Positions 15,361-22,534 of a DNA stretch of 64,000 bases are shown here, piece by piece; the first letter of the stretch is position 1; every line of letters begins with the position of its first letter. The stretch lies in the NCBI GenBank assembly GCA_045539595.1, contig JAZQFQ010000092.1, forward strand, positions 1-64,000. The letters are read 5' to 3'. The stretch comes from SIG701 sp045539595 (GTDB taxonomy: Bacteria; Bacillota; Clostridia; Oscillospirales; CAG-272). The position numbers and the translations under genes were made by a program. The notes beneath the pieces were generated by a model that saw nothing but the letters and a program-made list of their open reading frames with translations, was not told where the DNA came from and ran no database searches.

Positions 15361-15929
15361 CAGCAGCAGCCCCCTCCCCCGGGCAGGCGGCGGCCGCGGG
15401 GACCGCCGAGCCAGATGCCGCAGCTGGCGGAGCTGCGGAGGTTCGCCTCCATGGCCGCGCAGTCACACGCCCGGAGCTCCGGGAAGGCCGTGCGGTTCTG
15501 GAGGATCCAGCGCTGCAGGTCGCGGCAGCAGCCGTCGGCCTTGCTCTGGTAGTAGAACTGCTGCTTGGCCACCTCCTCCTGGGGGGCGACCGTCAGGTTC
15601 TCGTCGTTGGACTTGGCGAGGCCGAAGTTTCCGATCTTCCAGGTGAGCTTCGGGAGCAGCAGGGCGATGGCCGTGTATGCCAGGAAATACTGCGCCCGGT
15701 CGAGGAGGTCCTTGTAGGCCGCGTATTCCTCGTCGTTGATGGGAACGACGCCGCCGGACGGCGTGGCCAGCTCCTTGAGTTTCGCCAGCAGGCAGTCGCC
15801 CACGACGCCGCGCAGCCCGATCTCCTGGGCCTCGCGGATGGAGGGCTGGAGGAACTTGCCGGCGACGTTGTCGGAGATGTTGCTGACGCCCTTGACGAAG
15901 GTTTCGGAAGTGAGGAGGATTTCTGCCAT
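15360..15929 (-). CDS. Head-tail connector-type protein (Bacteroidota phage)
   Basis: 189 residues. It matches a family I know from Bacteroidales phages (SETFVKGVSNISDNVAGKFLQPSIREAQEIGLRGVVGD...ELRACDCAAMEANLRSSASCGIWLGG), encoded beside the portal. A head-completion or adaptor role is inferred from position. It is rich in cysteine near the end (CCRDL, CDC, GGGGCC), and the glycine-cysteine tail is unusual. Confidence 0.65.
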   Translation of the reverse strand: MAEILLTSETFVKGVSNISDNVAGKFLQPSIREAQEIGLRGVVGDCLLAKLKELATPSGGVVPINDEEYAAYKDLLDRAQYFLAYTAIALLLPKLTWKIGNFGLAKSNDENLTVAPQEEVAKQQFYYQSKADGCCRDLQRWILQNRTAFPELRACDCAAMEANLRSSASCGIWLGGPRGRRLPGGGGCC

Positions 15930-15941
15930 GGCTGTGCGGTT

Positions 15942-17096
15942 TTAGTTGACGTTTGCCTCCGTGGAGCCTTCCAGGGAGAAGGGCACGATGGTGAAGGCGG
16001 CGGTGCCGTAGATCTTCGTGAAGGCGTCCAGGATCTTGCGCTGCATGGGCCGGATCTGCGTCCGGTTGAAGAGCTTGAAGGCGGACTCGTACTCCTCGGA
16101 GCTGAAGCCCAGCGACTCGGTCGGGATGCCGAAGAGGTTGGGGTTGGCGCGGAAGGCCGTGAAGATGGCCTGGCGGCTGCGCTTGGCCAGCGCGTCGTAG
16201 CGGGCGCCGAAGTCCTCCACCTTGGGGACCTCGATGGTCGCGGCGTTCTCCTTGTCGGGGTTGAAGCTGACCATGATGCGGCCCGCGTTGAAGTGTCCGC
16301 CGAATTTCTCATTTATGCCCCGCTCGATCTCTTCCTTCTCGGCGTCCTCCGGGACCCCGTTGTTCATGTTGACGATGGCGGAGGCGACGAAGCCGTTTTC
16401 CAGGTTGTTGAGGTGGAAGTCGTCGATGCAGCGCTCGATCTCGCAGGCCTTGACGGCCGCGGCGAAGGGGCTGCGGGGGTAGACCTTGCCGGGGCGGACC
16501 TTGACGTAGAGGACGGAGGAGACGAGCTCGTTGCGCTGCTCGTCGGTGAGGGAGGCCCACTTCTCCTTGACGGAGGCCATGAAGGCGGGCATCTGCTCGG
16601 CGTCCGGGCGGGAGGTGCCCCACTTCTCGGAATACCAGAAGACGGTGTTGTCCTTGTTGGTGCGGAGGTCCTTGAGGTCGATGGCGTAGAGCTCGGCCAC
16701 GCCGCCGACCTTGTTGCGGACGACCTCGATGGCGAAGCCGCCGTAGGTCCAGGCGTTGCGGGCCAGCTCCTTGACGAGCTCGAGGGCGGTCTGGCCGGAC
16801 TTGTTGACGACGCGGTCGCGCTCGCCGTTTACCAGGACGTCGTCGCCGGCGGTGTAGTCGGTGCAGCCCTCGATCACGGTGCCGAGGGTGGTGACGGTGT
16901 CGGCCAGCTCGGCGAGGTAGCCGGGATAGAGGTCGCGGTCGCCCCAGCGGTAGCGGTCGGTGGCGCCCACCTTCGACTCCGTCGGGGCCACGATGGTCGT
17001 CTCGACGTACTGGTCGATGGCGGCGAAGGTCACGGCCGTCCTGGACTCAGAGGACCTGGGGGCGGTCGTGGCGGGTTTCATTTCCGTATTGCTCAT
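15942..17096 (-). CDS. Portal protein
   Basis: 384 residues. The features are those of a phage portal: YRWGDRDLYPGYLAELADTV at the start of the domain, then GFAIEVVRNKVGGVAELYAIDLKDLR, RSPFAAAVKACEIERCIDDFHLNNLENGF and GFSSEEYESAFKLFNRTQIRPMQRKILDAF at the end. It forms the dodecameric ring through which DNA is packaged. It overlaps the upstream gene by 50 bp and belongs to the unit beginning at 17427. Confidence 0.85.
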   Translation of the reverse strand: MSNTEMKPATTAPRSSESRTAVTFAAIDQYVETTIVAPTESKVGATDRYRWGDRDLYPGYLAELADTVTTLGTVIEGCTDYTAGDDVLVNGERDRVVNKSGQTALELVKELARNAWTYGGFAIEVVRNKVGGVAELYAIDLKDLRTNKDNTVFWYSEKWGTSRPDAEQMPAFMASVKEKWASLTDEQRNELVSSVLYVKVRPGKVYPRSPFAAAVKACEIERCIDDFHLNNLENGFVASAIVNMNNGVPEDAEKEEIERGINEKFGGHFNAGRIMVSFNPDKENAATIEVPKVEDFGARYDALAKRSRQAIFTAFRANPNLFGIPTESLGFSSEEYESAFKLFNRTQIRPMQRKILDAFTKIYGTAAFTIVPFSLEGSTEANVN

Positions 17097-17427
17097 ATTG
17101 GATCGTTTTTTCGTATTGCTCCCGCGGGACGGCGTAATCGCCGACGATGAGCAGGCCCTCGCTCAGGACCTTGCCGTCCTCGCCCAGCCGCAGGATGTAG
17201 GTGTACTCCCCGGCGGCCATGCCGTCCGGAAGGGTCCAGCCCTCGAAGCGGCGGAAGAAGTAGAGGGGCGTCACTCCGTCAGGCTCCCACTCCAGGGTGA
17301 CGGTGGTGAGGTTGACGTTGCTCCGGACCTCCAGCCTGGGGGCGGGATCCCCGTCCGCCGGGATGTAGCCGGAGGCGTTGGGGATGTAGATGTCGAGGGC
17401 TTCCGCCGTGATGGGCCAGTAGATCAT
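17047..17427 (-). CDS. Hypothetical protein heading the portal unit
   Basis: 126 residues, beta-rich (MIYWPITAEALDIYIPNASGYIPADGD...YTYILRLGEDGKVLSEGLLIVGDY). It is the first gene after a terminator and the shared late element at 17438-17472. The end overlaps the portal gene by 50 bp. Position suggests a minor structural or head-assembly role. Confidence 0.6.
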   Translation of the reverse strand: MIYWPITAEALDIYIPNASGYIPADGDPAPRLEVRSNVNLTTVTLEWEPDGVTPLYFFRRFEGWTLPDGMAAGEYTYILRLGEDGKVLSEGLLIVGDYAVPREQYEKTIQYEQYGNETRHDRPQVL

Positions 17428-17437
17428 GCCGTTCTTC

Positions 17438-17472
17438 TTTTCCGGGAAATACCCAGCGGTCGGAATTTGTTA
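17438..17472 (-). promoter_or_regulatory. Shared late element, copy 1
   Basis: Minus strand: TAACA, 14 nt, GGTATTTCCCGGAAAA, ending 10 nt before the ATG at 17427. The same two blocks with the same 14-nt spacing occur at 20698-20732 and 26187-26221, each just before the first gene of a structural unit. TTTCCCGGAAA is an 11-bp palindrome. It may be a phage-specific late promoter, an operator or a translation element. Confidence 0.7.
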
Positions 17473-17550
17473 AAAAGGGCGATTTCGCGGCCTTGAAGGT
17501 CCGGGTGGTCCGGATGCCCGGCCGGGCGGTTCGCGCGTCTCCTGGGGGCG

Positions 17551-17587
17551 CAGGAAACGCAAAGGCGCGGCCCAAGCGGGTCGCGCC
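17551..17587 (-). terminator. Intrinsic terminator after the tube-like gene
   Basis: On the minus strand GGCGCGACCC pairs with GGGCCGCGCC around a short loop and is followed by TTTGCGTTT. It separates the capsid unit (genes 20687 to 17614) from the portal unit. Confidence 0.6.
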
Positions 17588-17613
17588 TCGGTGCGGTTGC
17601 AGGTCTGGGGCCG

Positions 17614-18138
17614 TTAGTTTACCGGTGCCTGGTAGGAGAGCAGGCCGTCGATGATGGAGGCGTCGACCTCGTAGGGCAGCTCGAGCGAGTTGTCCTCCAG
17701 GGTGATGCCGTAGCCGTTGCGGTCCGTGCGGACCGTGCCGGTGCCGGCGTCCCCGGTGTTGAGCTCCAGCGGGTTGTCCTTGCCGAGATACCAGTACTTG
17801 CCGTTGGCGTCCTCGACGATGGCCACGGCGTCGGCCTGGGCGAGCGCCATGACCGCGATCCGCTTGCTGGTCTCCATGCGGGAGAAGACCATGGCCAGCA
17901 GGGTCTGGACGTACTTCGCGCCTCCGTCGCCGATCTGCCAGGTGCTGGCGAAGTTGGCCGTCTGCGGGCGGAAGTTGAACTCGACGAAGGCCGCGCTCTT
18001 CGTGATGGCGGTGATGATGTTGTCCGTGACCGTCACGCTGGTGACGTCCGCGGCGTTGGCCGCCAGGACTCTCTTCACGCCGCCCAGATTGACGGCGCAG
18101 TCCTTGGCGATGCCTATGAGGGTTTGAGAGCAGGGCAT
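17614..18138 (-). CDS. Virion structural protein, probable tail tube
   Basis: 174 residues, beta-rich. The pattern CSQTLIGIAKDCAVNLGGVKRV...MVFSRMETSKRIAVMALAQADAVAIVEDANGKYWYLGKDNPLEL...RNGYGITLEDNSLELPYEVD is that of an abundant structural protein of Bacteroidales siphophages located after the capsid gene. Tail tube is the likely role from position, followed by a terminator. Confidence 0.65.
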   Translation of the reverse strand: MPCSQTLIGIAKDCAVNLGGVKRVLAANAADVTSVTVTDNIITAITKSAAFVEFNFRPQTANFASTWQIGDGGAKYVQTLLAMVFSRMETSKRIAVMALAQADAVAIVEDANGKYWYLGKDNPLELNTGDAGTGTVRTDRNGYGITLEDNSLELPYEVDASIIDGLLSYQAPVN

Positions 18139-18215
18139 ATTGCTTGGTTTTTGTCGTTACAATCGAAAGAAGGACGGGCGCGGGCCCGCCCTTCGGGATG
18201 GATTCGGTGGCGCGA

Positions 18216-19220
18216 TTAGGTGTGGTCCTGGGTGACGTCGGAGGCGCAGACGCAGCTGGCGATGTTGGCGACGGCCTGGGCGAGGGACTCGGAGGCGGCG
18301 ACGCTCTGAGGCTCGGCGGCGAGGACCACGCGGTCAGGGAAGGCGATCTGCACACCCGCGGCCCAGCGGACCTTGATCAGGAAGACCTCGTCCTTCTCGT
18401 CGTAGGTGATGGAGAAGTCCTCCATGTCGGACTCGAGGTCGGTGCCGAAATAGAGGTTGCGGTCGTAGGTGGCCAGGGCATAGCCGGACTCGGCCAGGCC
18501 CTCGACGCGCACGACGCGCACGTTGGTGCCGGGGACGATCCACTCGGTCGGGGCCTCGTTCTGGGGGCCGCTGTAGTGGAAGAGGTTGGCGTTGACCAGC
18601 TCGAGCAGGTAGCCCTCGAAGGCTTCCGGGCTGAGGTTGATGACGGCGCCGCGCTTGCGGGCAGCGGTCGGGATCACGGCCAGGACCTGGGCGACGAAGC
18701 CGCTCCAGGTGGTGGCGGTGATCGTCGGCGTGACGGTGTCGGCCTCGGCGCCGGCGATCTTCAGCAGGCCGTCGAAGTTGGCGAGGTTGGCGTCCTGGCT
18801 GTCGGTGTCGCCCTGCCAGATGGCCTTCTCCATGGCCTCGCGGATGAAGGCCACGATGGCCTCGGTGATCTCCTGCTCGAAGGGCAGGGGCTGCTCACCG
18901 GCACGGGTGCGGATGAGGTACTCGGCGAAGGTGCCGCGGAGCTTGTCCGGGCAGACGTCCATGTTGATCTTGATGACCGCCACGTTGAGGTCGCGGTCGG
19001 TGAGCTCGAAGTCGCCCTGCGGGGTGAAGCCGCAGCCGGCGCCCGGCTGGAGGACCGGGGTCACGTCGAGGTAGTTCAGCACGGCGGACTTCTTGATGCC
19101 CGTCTGCTTCGCCATGCGGTTGATGGTCGGGCCCTGGATAGCGACCTGGTCGATCAGGACCTCACGGTTCTCCTTCACATAGGCGGGAAGTTCCGTGACG
19201 ATGAAATTGTTGGTAGCCAT
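18216..19220 (-). CDS. Major capsid protein
   Basis: 334 residues. The size, position after the protease/scaffold gene, and the pattern (LPAYVKENREVLIDQVAIQG...CPDKLRGTFAEYLIRTRAGEQPLPFEQEITEAIV...VRWAAGVQIAFPDRVVLA) fit the major capsid protein of Bacteroidales siphophages, presumably of HK97 fold. It ends in a short Cys-containing tail (IASCVCASDV). Confidence 0.8.
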   Translation of the reverse strand: MATNNFIVTELPAYVKENREVLIDQVAIQGPTINRMAKQTGIKKSAVLNYLDVTPVLQPGAGCGFTPQGDFELTDRDLNVAVIKINMDVCPDKLRGTFAEYLIRTRAGEQPLPFEQEITEAIVAFIREAMEKAIWQGDTDSQDANLANFDGLLKIAGAEADTVTPTITATTWSGFVAQVLAVIPTAARKRGAVINLSPEAFEGYLLELVNANLFHYSGPQNEAPTEWIVPGTNVRVVRVEGLAESGYALATYDRNLYFGTDLESDMEDFSITYDEKDEVFLIKVRWAAGVQIAFPDRVVLAAEPQSVAASESLAQAVANIASCVCASDVTQDHT

Positions 19221-19238
19221 AATTGCTGAGGGATTTGA

Positions 19239-20687
19239 TTATTTGCGGATTCTGGCCAGGCGGTCGAGGCCCCGGTCGCCGGTGGTACCGGACAGCAGGG
19301 CGCCGCCCTCCTTGGCGTTGTACTTCTCCCGGACGGGCTTGCCGGCGGGTTCTTTCTCAAGCTCGGCGACGCGGGCCTGGAGCTTGTCGACCTGGGCCTT
19401 GAGCTCGGTCGCGGTCTGGACGGCCTGCTCGAACTCCTCCTCGGAGGGGCGCTCCTCCTCGGCGGCCGGAGCCTTGAAGGCCGCGGCGTCGTCGAAGTCC
19501 ATGGGGACGAAGGCCATGCGGCAGTCGACTGGGTCGGAGGCCTTGGCGTTGCCTTCCTCGTCCCAGGTGATGGCGTAGCGGACGAACTTGTCCTGCCAGC
19601 CGGTCTCCTCGGAGTAGTAGGCCCAGACGGCGAAGTCGTCGCCGGCGCTGGCCAGGTAGCCGTAGTCGTCCTCGCGGTTGCCGCGCTCGGCGCGGATGGC
19701 GTCCACGATCTTGCGCATCTTCTCGTCGTAGGACTCCTCGAAGCGGGCGGAGCGCTGGCGGGCCATCTGCTCGGCATCGTCGCCGCCTTCACCTTCGCCC
19801 TCGCCTTCAGAGGCGACCTCCGCTTCCGGGTCCCGGATCTCGGAGACCGCGCCGTCCACGACGACGATGGTCTTGTTGTCGGCCGTCACATATTCGCCGT
19901 CCTCGGCTTCCTTGCGGCTGCCGTCTTCGTTGTCGACGTAGACGCGGTCCCCAGCCTTGAGGTCCTCGTCGCCGTCCCATTGCAGGACCCCCTTGTCGGT
20001 GGTCACGCGGCCGAAGCGCGCCAGAAGAGCTGCGAGCCCGGCCCTGATTTGAGAGAGTTTGCTCATACTATTGCAAGTGTTGAAAATGCGGTGCAGCAGC
20101 GCCACGCAGTCCTCCGCCTCGCGGTCCTCGGCCCGCATGGTGTCGCCCGCCGGGATGAGGGTGTAGAAGATCTCCACCGAGAAGCCCTTGAAGGTGCCGG
20201 CCTTGATCTCGTCCCAGACCTCGTCGTTGGTGACGTGGTACTCGGCGAAGAGGGAGCCGTCCGCGATGTCGTCGAAGCCTTCCGGGGCGATGCCGGCGGC
20301 GGTGTCCTTGATGAAGTACTGGACCATCTGGACGTCGTCGACCTCCTTGCCGTCGTGGGCGGTGTCGACGCGGTTCTGGAAGCCGTCGGCCAGGTACTTC
20401 TCGGCGAGCTGCCGGATGGCCTCCTTGCCGAAGGTGACGTAGTAGCCGGGATCCTGGGGATTGTCGCGGCGGTAGATGGGCCAGTCGGCCCGGAGGACCA
20501 CGCCCCGGACCAGGTGACGGTCCTCATCCTGGACGGCGTAGAGGACCGGCGCCTTCCCGGCCTCCTTGCGGAAGACGTCGAAGTTGGACTGCACGGCGGG
20601 GTCGTCGACCAGGGAGACACGCACGACGCCGTCACCCTCGGAGGCGAGGGCGACGCGGTAGAGCGGGAGTCCGTTGAAGGTGATCAT
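19239..20687 (-). CDS. Capsid maturation protease and scaffold fusion (XkdF-like)
   Basis: 482 residues. Residues 1-190 resemble the XkdF-type putative phage serine protease (VVRVSLVDDPAVQSNF...GVVLRADWPIYRRDNPQDPGYYVTF...VDTAHDGKEV...FKGFSVEIFY). An acidic low-complexity linker (EGEGEGEGG) and a long coiled coil (EEEFEQAVQTATELKAQVDKLQARVAELEKE) form the scaffold part. Protease-scaffold fusions just upstream of the capsid gene are common. It begins the capsid unit, preceded by the shared late element. Confidence 0.75.
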   Translation of the reverse strand: MITFNGLPLYRVALASEGDGVVRVSLVDDPAVQSNFDVFRKEAGKAPVLYAVQDEDRHLVRGVVLRADWPIYRRDNPQDPGYYVTFGKEAIRQLAEKYLADGFQNRVDTAHDGKEVDDVQMVQYFIKDTAAGIAPEGFDDIADGSLFAEYHVTNDEVWDEIKAGTFKGFSVEIFYTLIPAGDTMRAEDREAEDCVALLHRIFNTCNSMSKLSQIRAGLAALLARFGRVTTDKGVLQWDGDEDLKAGDRVYVDNEDGSRKEAEDGEYVTADNKTIVVVDGAVSEIRDPEAEVASEGEGEGEGGDDAEQMARQRSARFEESYDEKMRKIVDAIRAERGNREDDYGYLASAGDDFAVWAYYSEETGWQDKFVRYAITWDEEGNAKASDPVDCRMAFVPMDFDDAAAFKAPAAEEERPSEEEFEQAVQTATELKAQVDKLQARVAELEKEPAGKPVREKYNAKEGGALLSGTTGDRGLDRLARIRK

Positions 20688-20697
20688 GTGCGGCGCT

Positions 20698-20732
20698 TTT
20701 TCCGGGAAATACCGAAACGGCCGCGGCTGTTA
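20698..20732 (-). promoter_or_regulatory. Shared late element, copy 2
   Basis: TAACA-N14-GGTATTTCCCGGAAAA on the minus strand, ending 10 nt before the ATG at 20687 of the protease/scaffold gene. The 14-nt spacer differs in sequence from the other copies, so conservation is limited to the two blocks. Confidence 0.7.
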
Positions 20733-20735
20733 ATT

Positions 20736-22532
20736 TTACCAGGCTGTCTCGGCCACGCGGACGCGGGCGGAGTCCCGCTCCGCCTGGAGGTCGGAGGCCA
20801 GGATGTAGACCCGGGATGGGGACGCCATGCGGTTGAGGCGCTCCTCCTCGCTGCGGCCGGTGATGTTGCGCACCTGCGCGAAGGAGGGCTGCACCACCGG
20901 GGCCGGGGCCAGCTGCTGGGCGGCGCCGGAGTCCCCCACCTTGACGGCGTTGATGCTCCGGATCTGGGCGTAGCCGGCGGCCAGCACGGCGGCGGCGTTG
21001 GCGGCCGCGGCCGGGATGGCGAATGGCTGCCCCGCAAAGGCCTTGATCGTGCCCATATAGGCGGAGACCGCGCCGGAGATGGTGTCGATGATGGCGGAGG
21101 CGGTCCGGAGGGCCTTGGCCTTCTGGGCGGCGGCCTCGTCGGCCTCGCTATTCTCGTCGTAGAGGTCGGCGATGGATCCCAGGATGGAGGACGTCGCGCC
21201 GGCCAGCTGCTGGAGGCCGTCGATGCGGGCCTTGTTCATCTTCTCGCGCTCTTCCTGGGCCTTGCGCTCCGCCTCGATCTCGGCCCATTGCGCGGCCTCC
21301 ATCTCGTCGAGCCAGGTCTGCAGCTCCCCGGTGATGGCCTTTGTCTCGTCGTCGACCATCTTGGCCGTCTCCCCGGTCCATTGGGCGACCATGTCCTCGC
21401 GGGCCTTGATGGCCTTCTGCAGGTCGTCCCACTTCGGCAGGAGCTCCTTGTTGACCTCGTCCCCCACCTCCTTGGCGGCGGAGGCTGCGCTGCGCTTGCT
21501 GGAGCGGAGACCGGCGGCAAATTCCTCGCCCACCTTCTTGCCCGCCTCGAAGTTGCCCTTGAAGTCGAAGCCGTTGCGGAAGTTGTCGCCGATGTCCTTG
21601 ACGGCCTGCTTCGCCGTCTGCGCGGCCTCCTTGAACTGGCCCTTGAAGACCTGGGAGAAGACGTTGCCCAGGGCCTTCGCTCCGTCGATGGTGTTGCGGA
21701 TCGGGGTGAGGATGAACTGGAGGATCGCGTTGCCGACGCCCACCGCCCCGGAGACGATGTTCTTGAACTCGATGCCGGACTTCTCGCCCAGCTCGAGGAC
21801 GTAGTCCACGGCCTTGCTGAAGAGCCCGGCGATCTTCTCCAGGACTCCCTGGAAGAAGTCGAACACCGGCTGCAGGGCGTCCATCACCTTCTTCACGGCG
21901 TCGAGGGCCGTCTTGTTATCCTTGAGCCCGGCGGTGATCTGGTTGATGAGCGGGGCCAGCAGGGCCACGATGCCGAGGATGGGGTTCTTCGACATGAGGC
22001 CCATGGTCTTCGTGATATTGTCCAGCCCGCTGCGGATGAGGCCGAGGGATTGCGGCATATCCTCGATTATCTTCTTGTTCGCTGCGTAGATCTGGTTGAA
22101 GTAATCCCCCACATTGCGCCCGAATTTGCCGCGGGCGGCGTCCATCTTCTTGAGCTGATTGTTGATGGCCTTGATCTGCTCGCCGAGCTGGGCGCGCTTG
22201 GCTGCGTCCTCGGTGGCGCGGAACTGCTGGTCGAGCTCGGCCATCTGCTTGACGAGCGCGTTGTAGGACGTGCCGAGCCCCTTGGCGGCGCGGGCGGTGG
22301 CGGAGAATGTGTCGCCCTGGCCGTCGCCTTCCACGGTCGTGGCGTGCATGGCGTTCTTTAGGGCGGCCTGCTGGACCTGCAGCTGGCTGAGGGTGTCGGC
22401 GTATTCCTTCGAGCCGATGTCCATCGTCTCGAGGTTCTCCTTGAGGGCCTTGATGGACTCCCGGAGGTCGGCGATGCTTTTGACGGCCGCGCCGGTGTCG
22501 GCCCTGAATATGGTGATAGTCTCTTCTGCCAT
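20736..22532 (-). CDS. Tail tape measure protein
   Basis: 598 residues. The N-terminus is a long helical domain (SIADLRESIKALKENLETMDIGSKEYADTLSQL), the middle has hydrophobic stretches (LMSKNPILGIVALLAPLINQI, SGAVGVGNAILQFILTPI), and a charged coiled coil (EAERKAQEEREKMNKARIDGL) precedes an Ala-rich hydrophobic block near 490-530. This is the usual tape measure composition. The length predicts a short siphovirus tail. Confidence 0.85.
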   Translation of the reverse strand: MAEETITIFRADTGAAVKSIADLRESIKALKENLETMDIGSKEYADTLSQLQVQQAALKNAMHATTVEGDGQGDTFSATARAAKGLGTSYNALVKQMAELDQQFRATEDAAKRAQLGEQIKAINNQLKKMDAARGKFGRNVGDYFNQIYAANKKIIEDMPQSLGLIRSGLDNITKTMGLMSKNPILGIVALLAPLINQITAGLKDNKTALDAVKKVMDALQPVFDFFQGVLEKIAGLFSKAVDYVLELGEKSGIEFKNIVSGAVGVGNAILQFILTPIRNTIDGAKALGNVFSQVFKGQFKEAAQTAKQAVKDIGDNFRNGFDFKGNFEAGKKVGEEFAAGLRSSKRSAASAAKEVGDEVNKELLPKWDDLQKAIKAREDMVAQWTGETAKMVDDETKAITGELQTWLDEMEAAQWAEIEAERKAQEEREKMNKARIDGLQQLAGATSSILGSIADLYDENSEADEAAAQKAKALRTASAIIDTISGAVSAYMGTIKAFAGQPFAIPAAAANAAAVLAAGYAQIRSINAVKVGDSGAAQQLAPAPVVQPSFAQVRNITGRSEEERLNRMASPSRVYILASDLQAERDSARVRVAETAW

Positions 22533-22534
22533 GG

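Noticed and set aside
13834..15552. A 572-codon plus-strand frame opposite the receptor-binding gene
   Set aside because: Antisense shadow caused by high GC in third positions.
19980..22361. A 793-codon plus-strand frame opposite the tape measure and protease genes
   Set aside because: The sequence is a mirror of high-GC coding on the other strand (Leu/Gly/Asp-rich, no domain), and the minus-strand tape measure and scaffold are clear.
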